Below the pieces are notes generated by a model. The model was not told the origin of the DNA and searched no databases. It saw only the letters and a list, made by a program, of their open reading frames with translations. Below are positions 48,815-58,981 of a DNA stretch of 64,000 nt, one piece after another (position 1 is the stretch's first letter; the number at the start of each line of letters is the position of its first letter). The stretch covers positions 1 to 64,000 of the forward strand of contig NZ_BCRT01000006.1 in NCBI RefSeq assembly GCF_001552735.1. The letters are read 5' to 3'. A program made the translations under genes and the position numbers. This DNA is from Sanguibacter suarezii NBRC 16159. Its GTDB lineage: Bacteria; Actinomycetota; Actinomycetes; Actinomycetales; Cellulomonadaceae.

Positions 48815-50359
48815 ATGAACCACGACGACGTCGAGGCGCTGCGCCGCGACAACGCCGCCTGGCGGCTCTTGCGTGCAGACTCCGCCCCCTTGGTCCTGAG
48901 CTTCCTCGGCCGGGTGTTCATCGAGCAGAACGTCCGCTCGATCGGTGAGGCCGAGCTCATCTCCCTGCTCGACGACGCCCTCTACGACCTGAACTCCGGT
49001 GCCGCCCCGGGCGCCGCGCCCTACCCGCGCTCGCCCAAGGCCTACCTCGACACGTGGTCCGGGGTCGATGCTGCATGGTTGCGCAAGTACTACCGGCCCG
49101 GCTCGGACGAGCCGCACTACGACGCGACCCCCGCCGTCGAGAAGGCCGTGGGCTTTGTCGCCTCCCTCAGCGGGCGCACCTTCGTGGGCACCGAGTCCCG
49201 GCTCAACACCGTCTTCGAGCTGCTGCGCCAGCTCGCCGTGGGCACCGAGACCGACCCGGACGTCCGCCTGGCCGAGCTCGAGGCGCGCCGCGCCCAGATC
49301 GACGCCGAGATCGCCCGCGTGCGCGACGGCGTCGTGCCGGTGCTCGACTCCGGCGCCCAGCGCGACCGGTACCAGCAGTTCGCGGCGATGGCCGCCGAGC
49401 TGCTCTCGGACTTCCGCGAGGTGGAAGACAACTTCCGCCGCCTCGACCGCGACATGCGCGAGCGCATCACCGGCTGGGACGGGGCCAAGGGTGAGCTGCT
49501 CGAGCAGGTGGTGGGCAGCCGCGACTCGATCGCGCAGTCCGACCAGGGCCGCAGCTTCCACGCCTTCTACGACTTCTTGCTCTCCCGCGAGCGCCAGGAA
49601 GAGTTCACCGAGCTCATCACCAAGGTCCAGTCCCTCGAGGCGGTCAGCGCCATGAGCGGCGGGGACAAGCGGATGCGCCGCATCCACTACGACTGGCTCG
49701 AGGCCGGGGAACGCACCCAGGCCACCGTCAGGGTGCTCTCGGAGCAGCTGCGCCGCTTCCTCGACGACCAGGTGTGGCTGGAGAACCGCCGCGTCATGGA
49801 CCTGCTGCGCAGCATCGAAGGCCACGCGCTCGCTGTCCGCGACCTCCCGGCCTCGACGCTGGCCGAGCTCACCACGGAGGTGGGCGGGGTGAGCCTGGAC
49901 ATCGTGCTGCCCATGGAACGGCCCTTGTACCGCCCGCACTCGGTCACCCGGATCGACTCCGAGGTGGTGGCCGGCGAGGTCGACTTCGACACCAGCGCGC
50001 TGTTCGACCAGGTGCACGTGGACCCCGAGCGGCTCGCCGCCTCGGTGCGCACCGCCCTGGCGCACACCAGCCAGGTGTCCTTGCCGGACGTCATCGCCGC
50101 GCAGCCCCTCGACCAGGGCCTGGCCGAGCTTGTCACCTACCTGTCCCTGGACGACCCGCGCTTCGCCGTCGTGCTCGACTCCGAGCACACCGACGAGGTG
50201 CGCTGGGAGGTGGGCGACGCCGAGCGGGTGGCGACCGTGCCGCGGGTGACCTTCGTCCGCAAGGGCGGGCCGGGTGCGGTCTCGCCCGCGCCGCCCACCT
50301 CGCCCGCCACCGCTCTGTCCACCCCGACCCCGTCCGACCCCGCTCTGGAGACCTCATGA
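48815..50359 (+). CDS. jetA: Wadjet/Mks kleisin subunit, DUF3375
   Basis: A 514-residue DUF3375 protein, the kleisin-like subunit (JetA/MksF) that bridges the SMC heads in Wadjet and MksBEF complexes. The N-terminal region reads [26 protein letters not shown] long helical middle (about 145-260) is rich in coiled-coil-like Glu/Arg/Leu. Wadjet complexes extrude loops on circular plasmids. GAAAGAGAG precedes the ATG. Its stop overlaps jetB as ATGA. The C-terminal 40 residues are a Pro/Thr/Ser tail. Confidence 0.9.
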   Translation: MNHDDVEALRRDNAAWRLLRADSAPLVLSFLGRVFIEQNVRSIGEAELISLLDDALYDLNSGAAPGAAPYPRSPKAYLDTWSGVDAAWLRKYYRPGSDEPHYDATPAVEKAVGFVASLSGRTFVGTESRLNTVFELLRQLAVGTETDPDVRLAELEARRAQIDAEIARVRDGVVPVLDSGAQRDRYQQFAAMAAELLSDFREVEDNFRRLDRDMRERITGWDGAKGELLEQVVGSRDSIAQSDQGRSFHAFYDFLLSRERQEEFTELITKVQSLEAVSAMSGGDKRMRRIHYDWLEAGERTQATVRVLSEQLRRFLDDQVWLENRRVMDLLRSIEGHALAVRDLPASTLAELTTEVGGVSLDIVLPMERPLYRPHSVTRIDSEVVAGEVDFDTSALFDQVHVDPERLAASVRTALAHTSQVSLPDVIAAQPLDQGLAELVTYLSLDDPRFAVVLDSEHTDEVRWEVGDAERVATVPRVTFVRKGGPGAVSPAPPTSPATALSTPTPSDPALETS

Positions 50360-50976
50360 CCACCCAGCCCACGGTGCGCACCGACTCCGAGCTCTCGCAC
50401 GTGGTGACCGCGCTCATGAAGGGCGTCGTCTACCGCGACACCCACGCCCAGCTCTTCGCGGACCTGGTGACCCTCGTCCCCCAGATCCGCGACTACCTCG
50501 CCACCATCGCGCTGACCGTCGTGGTCGACGAGTCCGAGGGTTACGCCTACCTGCAGGCGCTGCCCGAGGACGACGAGGAACGCGACACCGCCCTGCGCCT
50601 GGTGGCCCGGCGCTCGCTTCCCTTCGACGTGAGCCTGCTGCTCGCGCTGCTGCGCAAGCGCCTGGCGCAGTTCGACTCCGAGGGTGGGGAGACCCGCCTC
50701 ATCCTCAGTCGCGACGAGATCGTCGAGATGCTGCGGGTGTTCCTGCCGTCCTCGAGCAACGACGTGCGCACCGTGTCCAAGGTCGAGGCCAACATCCACC
50801 GCGCCGTCGAGCTCGGCTTCTTGCGGGCCGTCCCGGACGGGTCCTACGAGGTCCGCCGCATCCTCAAGGCCTTCGTCGACGCGCAGTGGCTGGCCGAGCT
50901 GGACGCACGGCTCGCCGAGTACGCGGCCCACGCCGCGTCGTCGGGCACACCCACTCACTCAGAAATGGACTCCTGA
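50356..50976 (+). CDS. jetB: Wadjet/Mks KITE subunit, DUF4194
   Basis: A 206-residue DUF4194 protein, the winged-helix KITE subunit (JetB/MksE) that dimerises on the kleisin. The domain runs from about residue 12 ([25 protein letters not shown]) to 190, with paired winged helices ([18 protein letters not shown] and [18 protein letters not shown]). It overlaps jetA by four bases and shares one base with the jetC start, so the three subunits are co-translated. No sign of damage. Confidence 0.9.
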   Translation: MTTQPTVRTDSELSHVVTALMKGVVYRDTHAQLFADLVTLVPQIRDYLATIALTVVVDESEGYAYLQALPEDDEERDTALRLVARRSLPFDVSLLLALLRKRLAQFDSEGGETRLILSRDEIVEMLRVFLPSSSNDVRTVSKVEANIHRAVELGFLRAVPDGSYEVRRILKAFVDAQWLAELDARLAEYAAHAASSGTPTHSEMDS

Positions 50977-53900
50977 TGGAAGGCCTGTTCAGCGCGGTCG
51001 AGCTGCACGACGCGGACGCCGACGTCGACCAGCGGGCGGGGTTCCGCCTGGACCGCCTCGAGGTGCTCAACTGGGGCACCTTCGACAAGCACACCTGGTC
51101 CTTCGAGCTCGAGGGGCGCAACGCGCTGCTCACCGGTGACATCGGCTCGGGGAAGTCGACCATCGTCGACGCGATCACCACGCTGCTGCTGCCCGCCAAC
51201 CGGATCAGCTACAACAAGGCCGCCGGCGCCGAGGCCCGCGAGCGGACCCTGCGCTCCTACGTCTCGGGCTACTACAAGTCCGAGCGCAACGAGGCAACCG
51301 GCACCTCCCGGCCCGTCGGGCTGCGCGAGGGGTCGACGTACTCGGTCATCCTCGGGGAGTTCGCCAACCGCGGCTTCGACGCCCGCGGCGTCCTGGCCCA
51401 GGTGTTCTGGCTCAAGGACGGCGACCAGGGCCAGCCGAGCCGGTTCTTCGTCACCTCCACCACGCCGATGTCCATCGCCGAGCACTTTGCCAACTTCGAC
51501 GGGGACATCGCCCTGCTGCGCCGCCGCCTGCGTGAGGCCGGCGCGCAGATCCGCGACACCTTCCCCGAGTACGGCAAGGACTTCCGCCGGCTCCTGGGCA
51601 TCGAGTCCGACCAGGCGATGGACCTCTTCCACCAGACCGTCTCGATGAAGTCGGTCGGCGACCTCAACGAGTTCGTCCGCCAGCACATGCTCGAGCCCTT
51701 CGACTCCGCGCAGTGGACCGAACGCCTCGTCGCCCACTTCGACGACCTCACCCGCGCGCACGACGCCGTCACCCGCGCCCGCGCGCAGATCCTCCAGCTC
51801 ACCCCGCTGGTCGCCGACTGCGACAAGCACGACGCCGCCGTCGCCGCCGCGCGGGCAGCCGCCGCCCAGCGCGACGCGCTGCGGTACTTCACCGCCGCCC
51901 GCAAGGTCGAGCTGCTCACCTCCCAGATCGACGCCTACGACGCCGCCATCGCCGCCCGCGAGGCACGCGTGGTCGCCGTGGACGCCGAGGCCACCACGGT
52001 CGAGGCCGAACGCCGCCGCCTCGAGCTGGAGCGCGCCGGGCACGGCGGGGACCGCCTCACCCAGATCGAGGGGGAGGTGGCGCGCCTGGAGGTGCTGCGC
52101 GCCGAGCGCGAGCGCAAGGCCGCGGAGTACCGCTCCAACCTCGCCGCCGCCGGGCTGGGCCCGGTGGCCGGTGAGGCCGACTTCGACGAGCGGCGGGCGC
52201 AGGTCCTCGCCGACCTCAACGCCGAGAAGACCGAGCTGCGCCAGGTGGAGAGCGCGATCGGCGAGCTCGACGTGGACCTGCGCGAGCAGAAGGTCCTCAG
52301 CCGCGAGATCACCGACGAGATCAAGTCCCTGCAGGGGCGCACCTCGAGCCTGCCCAACCGCTCGCTGCTGCTGCGCGCCCAGGTCACCAGCGAGCTGGGG
52401 CTGGCCGAGGACGACCTGCCCTTCGCCGGGGAGCTCATCGCCGTGCGTGAGGAGCACCAGGACTGGGAGGGCGCCGCCGAGCGGGTGCTGCGCGGCTTCG
52501 CGCTGTCCCTGCTGGTGCCCGCCGAGCACTACGACGCGGTCTCGGGGTGGATCAACGCCAACCACCTGGGCCAGAAGCTCGAGTACTACCGGGTGCCGAC
52601 CGGCCAGCGCGGACGCGTGGAGACACCGGCTGCGGGCCAGTGGCCCCAGCTCTCCGAGATGCTTGAGATCCGCCAGTCGCCGCTGTCCGGCTGGCTCGAG
52701 CAGGAGCTGGCCCGGCGTGCCGGGCTGGACTGCGTGGACACCCTCGCCGACTTCCGTTCGGCGAGCCGTGCGATCACCCGCGAGGGTCAGATCAAGCACT
52801 CCGCCAGTCACCACGTGAAGAACGACCGCAACCGGATCGACGACCGGTCGACGTACGTGCTCGGGTGGTCCAACCGCGCCAAGGTCGACACGCTGCTGGC
52901 CAAGGCCGCCACCGTCAGCCACGCCCTGGCCGACCTCGGCGACCGCCGCGCCGCGCTCATCGCGGTCAAGGACACCACGGTCAACAAGGGCTACGCCCTC
53001 AACCGGCTGGAGATGTTCCGCTCCTACACCGAGCTCGACTGGGAGTCCGTGGTCAACGACATCGCCTCGCTCACCGCGGAGAAGCGCCGGATCGAGGCGA
53101 ACTCCGTCGAGCTCGCCTCCCTCGCAGTCACCCTGGCCTCCCTCGCCGAGCGGGCCAGCGAGCTCAAGGTCGAGCGTGACGAGCTCATCACCGCCAACGG
53201 TGGAGAGCGGCACGCCGTCGAGACCTTCCGCACCCAGCGCCAGACCAGCGAGGCGGTGCTCGCCGAGGCGGGGGCCGGCGTCGGGAAGGAGCAGCAGGCG
53301 GCGCTGGCGGCGCTCTTCGAGGAGGTGCGCGGGTCCGGGGTGGCGGTCTCTGACCTGGATGCCGGCGGGCTGGACGCGGCCGAGGCGGCGCTGCGCACCC
53401 AGCTCACCGCGGTCGTGGAGGCGCGCCACCGCGAGCAGGGGCTGCTGGCCACGAACGTCGCGCGGGCCATGGCGGCCTTCGCGGTGAAGTTCCCGGTCGA
53501 GACGTCGGAGATGGACAACGACGTGCGCGCCGCCGGGGAGTACCGGGCGCTGCTGGAGCGGCTCGAGCGCGACGACCTGCCGCGCTTCGAGGACAACTTC
53601 AAGGAGTACCTCAACACGAACACCATCCGCGACGTGGCGCAGTTCGCGGCGGACCTGAAGAAGCAGTCCGAGCTGATGAGCGACCGGATCGAGGTCATCA
53701 ACGACTCGCTGCGCGCGATCGACTACAACCCCGGGACGTACATCCGCCTGGAGATGGCGGCCACGCCCAACACCGAGGTCCGCGACTTCCGCGCGCAGCT
53801 GCGCGCGTGCACCGACAACGTGCTCGGCGACGACCTCGAGCAGTACTCCGAGCAGCGGTTCCTGCGGGTCAAGGAGATCATCGAGCGCTTCCGCGGGCGT

Positions 53901-54395
53901 GAAGGGCAGACCGAGGCCGACCAGGCGTGGACCCGCCGGGTGACCGACGTGCGCAACTGGTTCGTGCTGTCAGCCTCCGAGCGGTCCAAGGTCGACGACG
54001 TCGAGTTCGAGCACTACTCCGACTCCGGCGGGAAGTCTGGCGGGCAGAAGGAGAAGCTCGCGTACACGATCCTCGCGGCGTCGCTGGCCTACCAGTTCCG
54101 CCTGGACTGGGGCGCTGTGCGGTCCAAGGCCTTCAGGTTCGTGGTCATCGACGAGGCCTTCGGTCGCGGGTCGGACGAGTCGACACGGTTTGCGCTGCAG
54201 CTGTTCCGGAACCTCGGGCTGCAGCTGCTCATCGTCACGCCGCTGCAGAAGATCCATGTGATCGAGCCGTTCATCTCGGCTGTGGGCTACGTGGACAACC
54301 CGAGCGGCCGCGGCTCGCGGCTGCAGACCCTGACGATCAACCAGTACCGATCCAAGCGCGCTGCGCACTTGGTGGGCGCACTGACGGCAGAGTAG
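50976..54395 (+). CDS. jetC: Wadjet/Mks SMC-like ATPase
   Basis: A 1139-residue SMC/MukB-like ATPase (JetC/MksB), the motor of the complex. Walker A is [10 protein letters not shown] with Lys60. Long coiled-coil arms flank a hinge near residues 470-620. The C-terminal head carries the signature [14 protein letters not shown] and Walker [17 protein letters not shown] 50976 matches the family N-terminus ([21 protein letters not shown]); longer readings run through jetB in another frame. A jetD nuclease gene should follow in a complete Wadjet operon. Instead a repeat element and a convergent AraC gene come next. Confidence 0.92.
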   Translation: MEGLFSAVELHDADADVDQRAGFRLDRLEVLNWGTFDKHTWSFELEGRNALLTGDIGSGKSTIVDAITTLLLPANRISYNKAAGAEARERTLRSYVSGYYKSERNEATGTSRPVGLREGSTYSVILGEFANRGFDARGVLAQVFWLKDGDQGQPSRFFVTSTTPMSIAEHFANFDGDIALLRRRLREAGAQIRDTFPEYGKDFRRLLGIESDQAMDLFHQTVSMKSVGDLNEFVRQHMLEPFDSAQWTERLVAHFDDLTRAHDAVTRARAQILQLTPLVADCDKHDAAVAAARAAAAQRDALRYFTAARKVELLTSQIDAYDAAIAAREARVVAVDAEATTVEAERRRLELERAGHGGDRLTQIEGEVARLEVLRAERERKAAEYRSNLAAAGLGPVAGEADFDERRAQVLADLNAEKTELRQVESAIGELDVDLREQKVLSREITDEIKSLQGRTSSLPNRSLLLRAQVTSELGLAEDDLPFAGELIAVREEHQDWEGAAERVLRGFALSLLVPAEHYDAVSGWINANHLGQKLEYYRVPTGQRGRVETPAAGQWPQLSEMLEIRQSPLSGWLEQELARRAGLDCVDTLADFRSASRAITREGQIKHSASHHVKNDRNRIDDRSTYVLGWSNRAKVDTLLAKAATVSHALADLGDRRAALIAVKDTTVNKGYALNRLEMFRSYTELDWESVVNDIASLTAEKRRIEANSVELASLAVTLASLAERASELKVERDELITANGGERHAVETFRTQRQTSEAVLAEAGAGVGKEQQAALAALFEEVRGSGVAVSDLDAGGLDAAEAALRTQLTAVVEARHREQGLLATNVARAMAAFAVKFPVETSEMDNDVRAAGEYRALLERLERDDLPRFEDNFKEYLNTNTIRDVAQFAADLKKQSELMSDRIEVINDSLRAIDYNPGTYIRLEMAATPNTEVRDFRAQLRACTDNVLGDDLEQYSEQRFLRVKEIIERFRGREGQTEADQAWTRRVTDVRNWFVLSASERSKVDDVEFEHYSDSGGKSGGQKEKLAYTILAASLAYQFRLDWGAVRSKAFRFVVIDEAFGRGSDESTRFALQLFRNLGLQLLIVTPLQKIHVIEPFISAVGYVDNPSGRGSRLQTLTINQYRSKRAAHLVGALTAE

Positions 54396-54434
54396 GCACG
54401 CAACGGGGGCGGCGGGCCCCGGCCACGGTTCCCT

Positions 54435-54551
54435 GAACTCGTGACCGGTGCGCCGAACTCGTGAATCCTCCGCCGAACTCGTGAGCGGCGGGCGTTTCTG
54501 GGGGCGAACCCGCCCCTCGCTCACGAGTTCGCGGGCTGGCTCACGAGTTCG
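54435..54551. terminator. Multi-arm palindromic element, family 2 copy A
   Basis: Three direct GAACTCGTGA units (54435, 54455, 54475) with a 20-bp period are followed by two inverted TCACGAGTTC units (54521, 54541) with a 20-bp period. The innermost pair extends to a stem of about 20 bp. The last inverted unit begins with the AraC gene's stop codon, so the element overlaps coding sequence. It lies between convergent jetC and the AraC-family gene. Confidence 0.75.
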
Positions 54552-55482
54552 CGGGATCGCGTGCGGGGTCGCGGGAGTGCTTGCGGTATGCCAGCGGCGA
54601 CTCCCCGACGTGGCGTTTGAAGGCTGAGCTGAAGGCGCTCTCGGAGGAGTAGCCGAGGTCGAAGGCGAGCCTGCCCACGGGTGCGTCCCCGGTGCGCAGC
54701 TCGCGGCGCGCCAGCAGCATCCGCCAGTCGATGAGGTAGGCCAGCGGGGACGTGCCCGCGACACGGCGGAACCGCTCGACAAAGGTGGAGCGGGACATGG
54801 CGGCCGCGCGGGCCAGGTCCTCCAGGCTCCAGCCTTGAGCGGGTTGCTCGTGGATGAGCGCCAGAGCAGGCCTGAGGGACTCGTCGGTCAGGACCTTGAG
54901 CCACCCGGCGGGCATGTCGGAGTCGCTCATGTACCCGCGGAGCACGTCGAGCAGGAGCAGCTGAGCGTACTGGCGGATCGCGAAGGCTGAGCCGACGCGG
55001 TCGGCGACGATCTCGGTGAACAGCCGCTGGACATGGCCACGCAGCTGCGGCCCCACAGCGCTGTCCTGCCCGACGTGCACCACGGGTGGCAAGGCGCGCA
55101 GCAGGAGGTCCCGGCCCGCGGGGTTGAGGTCGACCCGGCCGCCGATGAGCACGTCGGCGCCGGGTGCCTGGGCGTCCTCGGCGTTGATCGCGGCCCCGGG
55201 GGAGGGCGGGTCCACGCGGACGGGCTCACCGTCCCCCGTCCCGCCCTCGAGCGCCAGCCATGACCGCCCGTTGAGGATGGCGACGTCTCCGGCGGCCAGC
55301 TCGACGGGGGTGTCGAGGCCGTCTGCGCTCAGCCGGGCGCCGCCGCGCACGACGGCGATGAACTTGAGGTCGTCGTCGATGTGGCTGTGGGTCTGCCAGC
55401 GGCCGTGCAGCACAGAACCGCCGGAGACGACGCTGCGGACGTCGATGAGGTCGAGCACGTCGGAGAGTCGGTCGGTCGTCAC
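54541..55482 (-). CDS. AraC family transcriptional regulator, cupin type
   Basis: A 313-residue regulator. Residues 10-180 form a cupin-type ligand-binding domain (SVLHGRWQTHSHIDDDLKFIAVVRGG, VELAAGDVAILNGRSWL). Two C-terminal helix-turn-helix units follow (SLEDLARAAAMSRSTFVERFRRVAGTSPLAYL and VGRLAFDLGYSSESAFSSAFKRHVGESP). It is divergent from the SDR gene, 144 bp away, and very probably controls it; AraC plus short-chain dehydrogenase pairs of this kind are common. The last residues and stop codon come from a family 2 repeat unit, so the native C-terminus may have been altered by the insertion. Confidence 0.9.
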   Translation of the reverse strand: MTTDRLSDVLDLIDVRSVVSGGSVLHGRWQTHSHIDDDLKFIAVVRGGARLSADGLDTPVELAAGDVAILNGRSWLALEGGTGDGEPVRVDPPSPGAAINAEDAQAPGADVLIGGRVDLNPAGRDLLLRALPPVVHVGQDSAVGPQLRGHVQRLFTEIVADRVGSAFAIRQYAQLLLLDVLRGYMSDSDMPAGWLKVLTDESLRPALALIHEQPAQGWSLEDLARAAAMSRSTFVERFRRVAGTSPLAYLIDWRMLLARRELRTGDAPVGRLAFDLGYSSESAFSSAFKRHVGESPLAYRKHSRDPARDPANS

Positions 55483-55626
55483 TCGTCGGACTATAGAGCA
55501 GAAAAGAAGGACTCCACGTGATGGTCAATCCGGCGCGGGGTGGGCAGGCTTGCTGGTGGTGCAGGACCCGCACCGCCCCCACCATCTGCTGCCGTGGCCT
55601 GTGCCGCGGCGCTCAAGGAGCCGTTC

Positions 55627-56364
55627 GTGAACACCTCACTCATCGCCCTGGTCACCGGTGCCAACAAGGGCATCGGTCGCGAGATCGCCGCTCAGCTCGC
55701 GGACCAGGGACACACCGTCGTCATCGGCGCTCGAAGCCTCGACCGGGGAGAGGCGACGGCGGCGCAGCTGCGCGAGCGCGACGGCACCGTCACCGCCGTC
55801 GAGCTCGACGTCACGGACCAGGGCTCGGTCGCGGCCGCCGCCCGTGCGGTCCAGGCGCAGTTCGGCCGGCTCGACGCCCTCGTCAACAACGCCGGCATCA
55901 GCCATCAGCCGGGTGCGGACTTCGCCGGTCAGGTGCCGCGCACGGCCGACGTCGACCATGTCCGCTTCGTGTTCGAGACCAACGTCTTCGGGGTCATCAC
56001 GGTAACCAGCGCCTTCCTGCCGCTGCTCCGCCTGTCCTCGACCCCGCGCATCGTCAACGTGTCCAGCAGCGCCGGGTCCTTCGCGGCCATCTCCGACTTT
56101 GCCAGCACCGACCCGATCGCCCTCGGGTACGTCCCCTCCAAGACCGCGCTCACCGCAGTCACCATGATGTACGCCCGCGACCTCGCCCGGGAGCGCATCC
56201 TTGTCAACGCCGTCTGCCCGGGGTTCGTGGCGACCGACCTGAACAACCACCACGGCACCGGCACCGCGGCGCAGGGCGCAGTGGCAGCCGTGCGCATGGC
56301 GACGATCACCCCCGACGGCCCGACCGGCACCTTCACCGACGCAGCCGGCCCCGTCCCCTGGTGA
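55627..56364 (+). CDS. Short-chain dehydrogenase/reductase (SDR)
   Basis: A 245-residue NAD(P)-dependent oxidoreductase. The cofactor motif TGANKGIG, NNAG, the catalytic Ser in NVSSSAGSF and the YVPSK Tyr/Lys pair are all present. The N-terminus is compact (VNTSLIALVTGANKGIG) from GTG 55627, which has AAGGAG six bases upstream. An upstream in-frame start would add 29 Pro/Ala-rich residues with no support. Substrate unknown. The divergent AraC gene is the likely regulator. A family 2 palindrome lies downstream. Confidence 0.9.
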   Translation: MNTSLIALVTGANKGIGREIAAQLADQGHTVVIGARSLDRGEATAAQLRERDGTVTAVELDVTDQGSVAAAARAVQAQFGRLDALVNNAGISHQPGADFAGQVPRTADVDHVRFVFETNVFGVITVTSAFLPLLRLSSTPRIVNVSSSAGSFAAISDFASTDPIALGYVPSKTALTAVTMMYARDLARERILVNAVCPGFVATDLNNHHGTGTAAQGAVAAVRMATITPDGPTGTFTDAAGPVPW

Positions 56365-56437
56365 CCCCTCCGAGCCCCCAAGCCCCCGAGCCCTAGACCC
56401 AGGACACCATGACTGGGTCCCGATCTCCCGAACTCCC

Positions 56438-56553
56438 GAACTCGTGAACCGTTCGCCGAACTCGTGAGCGAGGGTCCTTTTTCGGGGATCGGACGGGCCT
56501 GGCTCACGAGTTCGCGGGGTGGTTCACGAGTTGGGGTGGGGGTTCACGAGTTC
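56438..56553. terminator. Multi-arm palindromic element, family 2 copy B
   Basis: Two direct GAACTCGTGA units (56438, 56458) and three inverted TCACGAGTT units (56504, 56524, 56544), all with a 20-bp period, are the mirror arrangement of copy A. A degenerate extra unit precedes the first. It lies between the convergent SDR and AIM24 genes; a CCTTTTTC run sits in the central loop. Confidence 0.75.
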
Positions 56554-56662
56554 GGCGAGAGGGCTCGCCGAGGCTGCCGGGCTCGCCCGGGACGCCGGGC
56601 TCGTAGGTGCTGCCGGGCTTGCCCGGGCCGGCGAGCTTGCCAGGGGGGCCGGACCGGGTGGG

Positions 56663-57406
56663 TCAGGTCTGGATGCGGGCTCCGATGGAGCGGTGGAGCT
56701 GGAGGAGGCTGGCCTGGCTGAGCTGGACGGTCTGGGACTCGATGTGGCGGTAGACGTGGCCGTCGTCGAGCACCTTCTCGCTCGACTGGACCAGGACCGT
56801 GCCGGCGCCGGTGAAGTCGAACTGGCGCTCCTCGTCGGAGTCCATCCCGAAGAACCCGCCCACCACCGACAAGAAGCTGTGCATCCACGCCGCGTCGAAG
56901 TGGTGCGAGGGGGAGGGGCAGTCGGCCCAGCCGACGAGGGCCTGCGGGTCCACCCGCAGCGGCGGCTCGGCGAACATGACCGGCCCGTTGGAGGACGCGA
57001 GGAACTTCCCGGTGCCCAGCAGGGTGAGGAACCCCGGCACGATCGACTGCTTGAGGCTCAGCCCGGGCTCGAAGGCCAGCAGGTTGGAGGCGCGGATGGT
57101 GAGGTTGCCGTCGTCGAGGTCGAAGGAGTTGATGTTGTACCCGCGGTCCCCGAGGATCAGCTTGCCCTGCCCCTGGGCGACGACCCAGTCGTCGGCATAG
57201 AGCGGGGACGAGAACTGCGAGGCGACCATGGCGGTGAGGTTCGTCCGCGACAGCGGCTCGAAGGCCACGTTGCCGTAGTAGGCGATCATCGCGCCCTTGG
57301 AGGTGAACCACGGCGTGCCCGCGAGGTCGACGCAGAAGGCGTAGTCGTTGCCGGGGATGTTGTCGTTGACCGGGAGCGTCCCGGGGTTGTGGATCTGGAT
57401 GCTCAT
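56663..57406 (-). CDS. AIM24 family protein (third gene of AIM24 operon)
   Basis: A 247-residue AIM24-domain protein, a beta-rich fold named after a yeast mitochondrial protein; bacterial function unknown. The family pattern is repeated hydrophobic strands with Gly turns (GAMIAYYGNVAFEPL, GQGKLILGDRGYNINSFDLDDG, GTGKFLASSNGPVMFAEPPLRVDPQALVGW). GGGAGG precedes the ATG. It is ten bases after its upstream paralogue, so the three AIM24 genes form one operon. This copy has a longer, less conserved C-terminal end than the others. Confidence 0.85.
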   Translation of the reverse strand: MSIQIHNPGTLPVNDNIPGNDYAFCVDLAGTPWFTSKGAMIAYYGNVAFEPLSRTNLTAMVASQFSSPLYADDWVVAQGQGKLILGDRGYNINSFDLDDGNLTIRASNLLAFEPGLSLKQSIVPGFLTLLGTGKFLASSNGPVMFAEPPLRVDPQALVGWADCPSPSHHFDAAWMHSFLSVVGGFFGMDSDEERQFDFTGAGTVLVQSSEKVLDDGHVYRHIESQTVQLSQASLLQLHRSIGARIQT

Positions 57407-57416
57407 GGCGCCTCCC

Positions 57417-58088
57417 TCAGAACTTCTTCTCGGATGCCTGCACCCACACGGTGCCCTGGCCGCTCAGCTTGAGCTGCATCGCTTCCCCCGACCCGCGTCC
57501 GACGACGTCCCGGAAGCCGACCTGCGCTGACAGGTCCACGGTGATGTTGCCCAGGTGGCCCACGTAGGCCTGCGGGTCCACGACCACCTGCGGCTTGGCG
57601 CCGCCGACGGTCATCGAGACGGTGCCGCCGTGGGAGAGCACCGCGACGGTGCCGTAGCCGGTGACCTGGGTGGTGAACATCCCCTGCCCGGTGACCGCGC
57701 CGCGCACCGCCCCCCGCACGCCGCCCTGGGAGGACAGGGACACGATCGACGTCTGCACGTTGCCCTCGTAGGCGAGCAGCCGCTCGGCCTCCACGGTCAG
57801 CGCGCCCGTCCCGTCCAGCTCGATGACCTGCACGTACAGGCCGTTGCGACCGAAGTACACGGTCCCTGAGCCCTCGGCGACCATGAGGCCGACGTGCTCG
57901 CCCTGCATCATCCGTCCGGCCGCGCCGGCGATCGCCCCGGCGCCGGGCATGCCGCCGCCGCTCATCGAGTACGGCGTGAAGGTCACGTCGCCGGTGTAGT
58001 AGAGCATCGAGCCCTGGCGGGCGACGACGCGCTGCCCGGGCTGGATGGTCGTCTTGAGCACCTTGTAGTTCTCGAGCTCCATGGCCAT
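57417..58088 (-). CDS. AIM24 family protein (second gene of AIM24 operon)
   Basis: A 223-residue AIM24 paralogue. Conserved features include GQRVVARQGSMLYYTGDVTFTP, GSGTVYFGRNGLYVQVIELDG, GQGMFTTQVTGYGTVAVLSHGG and VVVDPQAYVGHLGNI. A Gly/Ala/Met-rich insertion (about residues 37-60) is unique to this copy. Start ATG 58088 has GAGGAG nine bases upstream inside the previous gene; ATG 58082 is a close alternative. It begins two bases before the preceding stop is fully cleared, so translation is coupled. Confidence 0.85.
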   Translation of the reverse strand: MAMELENYKVLKTTIQPGQRVVARQGSMLYYTGDVTFTPYSMSGGGMPGAGAIAGAAGRMMQGEHVGLMVAEGSGTVYFGRNGLYVQVIELDGTGALTVEAERLLAYEGNVQTSIVSLSSQGGVRGAVRGAVTGQGMFTTQVTGYGTVAVLSHGGTVSMTVGGAKPQVVVDPQAYVGHLGNITVDLSAQVGFRDVVGRGSGEAMQLKLSGQGTVWVQASEKKF

Positions 58089-58089
58089 G

Positions 58090-58713
58090 TCAGCGCTCCT
58101 CTGGCTGGATGTAGACGATGCCCTGGCCGTCGAAGCGCAAGGAGAACGCCTCACCGTTCCCGCCGCCGACCGCCGAGCGCCACGTCACGTCGGTGACGAA
58201 GGTCTGGTTGAGCTGGCCGTGGAAGGCGACGAAGGCGTCAGGGTCCACGACGAGCGGGTACTGCGGGGCCACCTCGAGGGCGATGATCGGCCCGCCGGCG
58301 GAGAGCACCGCGATGGTGCCGGTGCCCGTGACGGTCGTGGTGAACAGGCCCTGTCCGGATGTCGCCCCGCGCAGCCCGGTGAACTTCACGTCGGTGCGCA
58401 GCTGCCCCACCAGGGCGAGCAGCTGAGACGCCTCCACGTGCAGGGTGTCGTTGGCCAGCTCGAGGATGGTGATGTCCTGCGCGTCGACGGCGAAGTACAC
58501 CGTGCCGCTGCCGGTCACGTCCATGAGGGACAGCGACTCCCCGGTCATCTTGCGCTTGAACGCCGCCTTGAAGCCGTCACCGCCGCCCACGCCCGCGTTC
58601 TTGAAGGTCACCGCGCCGTCGTAGGCGACCATCGACCCGCTGATCGCGCGGATCGTCTCGTTCGCCAGCTCGGCGACGAGCATCCGGTTCCCCTGCATCC
58701 TCAGCTCTGCCAC
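58090..58713 (-). CDS. AIM24 family protein (first gene of AIM24 operon)
   Basis: A 207-residue AIM24 paralogue and the first gene of the three. Conserved blocks are GSMVAYDGAVTFKNAG, GSGTVYFAVDAQDITILEL, GQGLFTTTVTGTGTIAVLSAGG and LVVDPDAFVAFHGQL. GTG 58713 was chosen because GGGGAG lies four to five bases upstream; GTG 58725 would add four residues. A long inverted repeat lies in the 270-bp region before it, which is shared with the divergent DUF2510 gene. Confidence 0.85.
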   Translation of the reverse strand: MAELRMQGNRMLVAELANETIRAISGSMVAYDGAVTFKNAGVGGGDGFKAAFKRKMTGESLSLMDVTGSGTVYFAVDAQDITILELANDTLHVEASQLLALVGQLRTDVKFTGLRGATSGQGLFTTTVTGTGTIAVLSAGGPIIALEVAPQYPLVVDPDAFVAFHGQLNQTFVTDVTWRSAVGGGNGEAFSLRFDGQGIVYIQPEER

Positions 58714-58750
58714 TGCACTCCCCACTCTCTAGCCCCACCACCCTGTCGGC

Positions 58751-58848
58751 CACCCCACACCCCATCCGCTGAGTGCACGATCATGTACGCGACACGCCGG
58801 TGCGACACGCGCTTTTTCGTGCACTCAGCGGAGGGGGTGGGTGGGGTG
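58751..58848. repeat. Long inverted repeat between divergent genes
   Basis: Perfect 15-bp arms CCGCTGAGTGCACGA (58766-58780) and its complement (58817-58831) extend outward imperfectly to about 30 bp each (58751 and 58848). The loop holds two GCGACACGC direct copies and a CTTTTTC run. Unlike the other palindromes it lies between divergent genes, where a terminator is not expected, so it may be an operator region or a stray terminator-like repeat. Confidence 0.65.
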
Positions 58849-58981
58849 AGTCGGTTGATGATGGCACGTCAGGGGCGTGTTGCGTCAGGGGAGAGGTCCC
58901 CATAGGCTCCTCGCGACATCCCTCTCACCATGGCGCCTCGCCGCACGGGATCCATCGGACATCCATCGGACAAGGAGCATC

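Noticed and set aside
54435-54551. Remnant of jetD in the gap after jetC
   Set aside because: I looked in the gap in all frames for DUF3322/DUF2220-like sequence and found only the repeat element.
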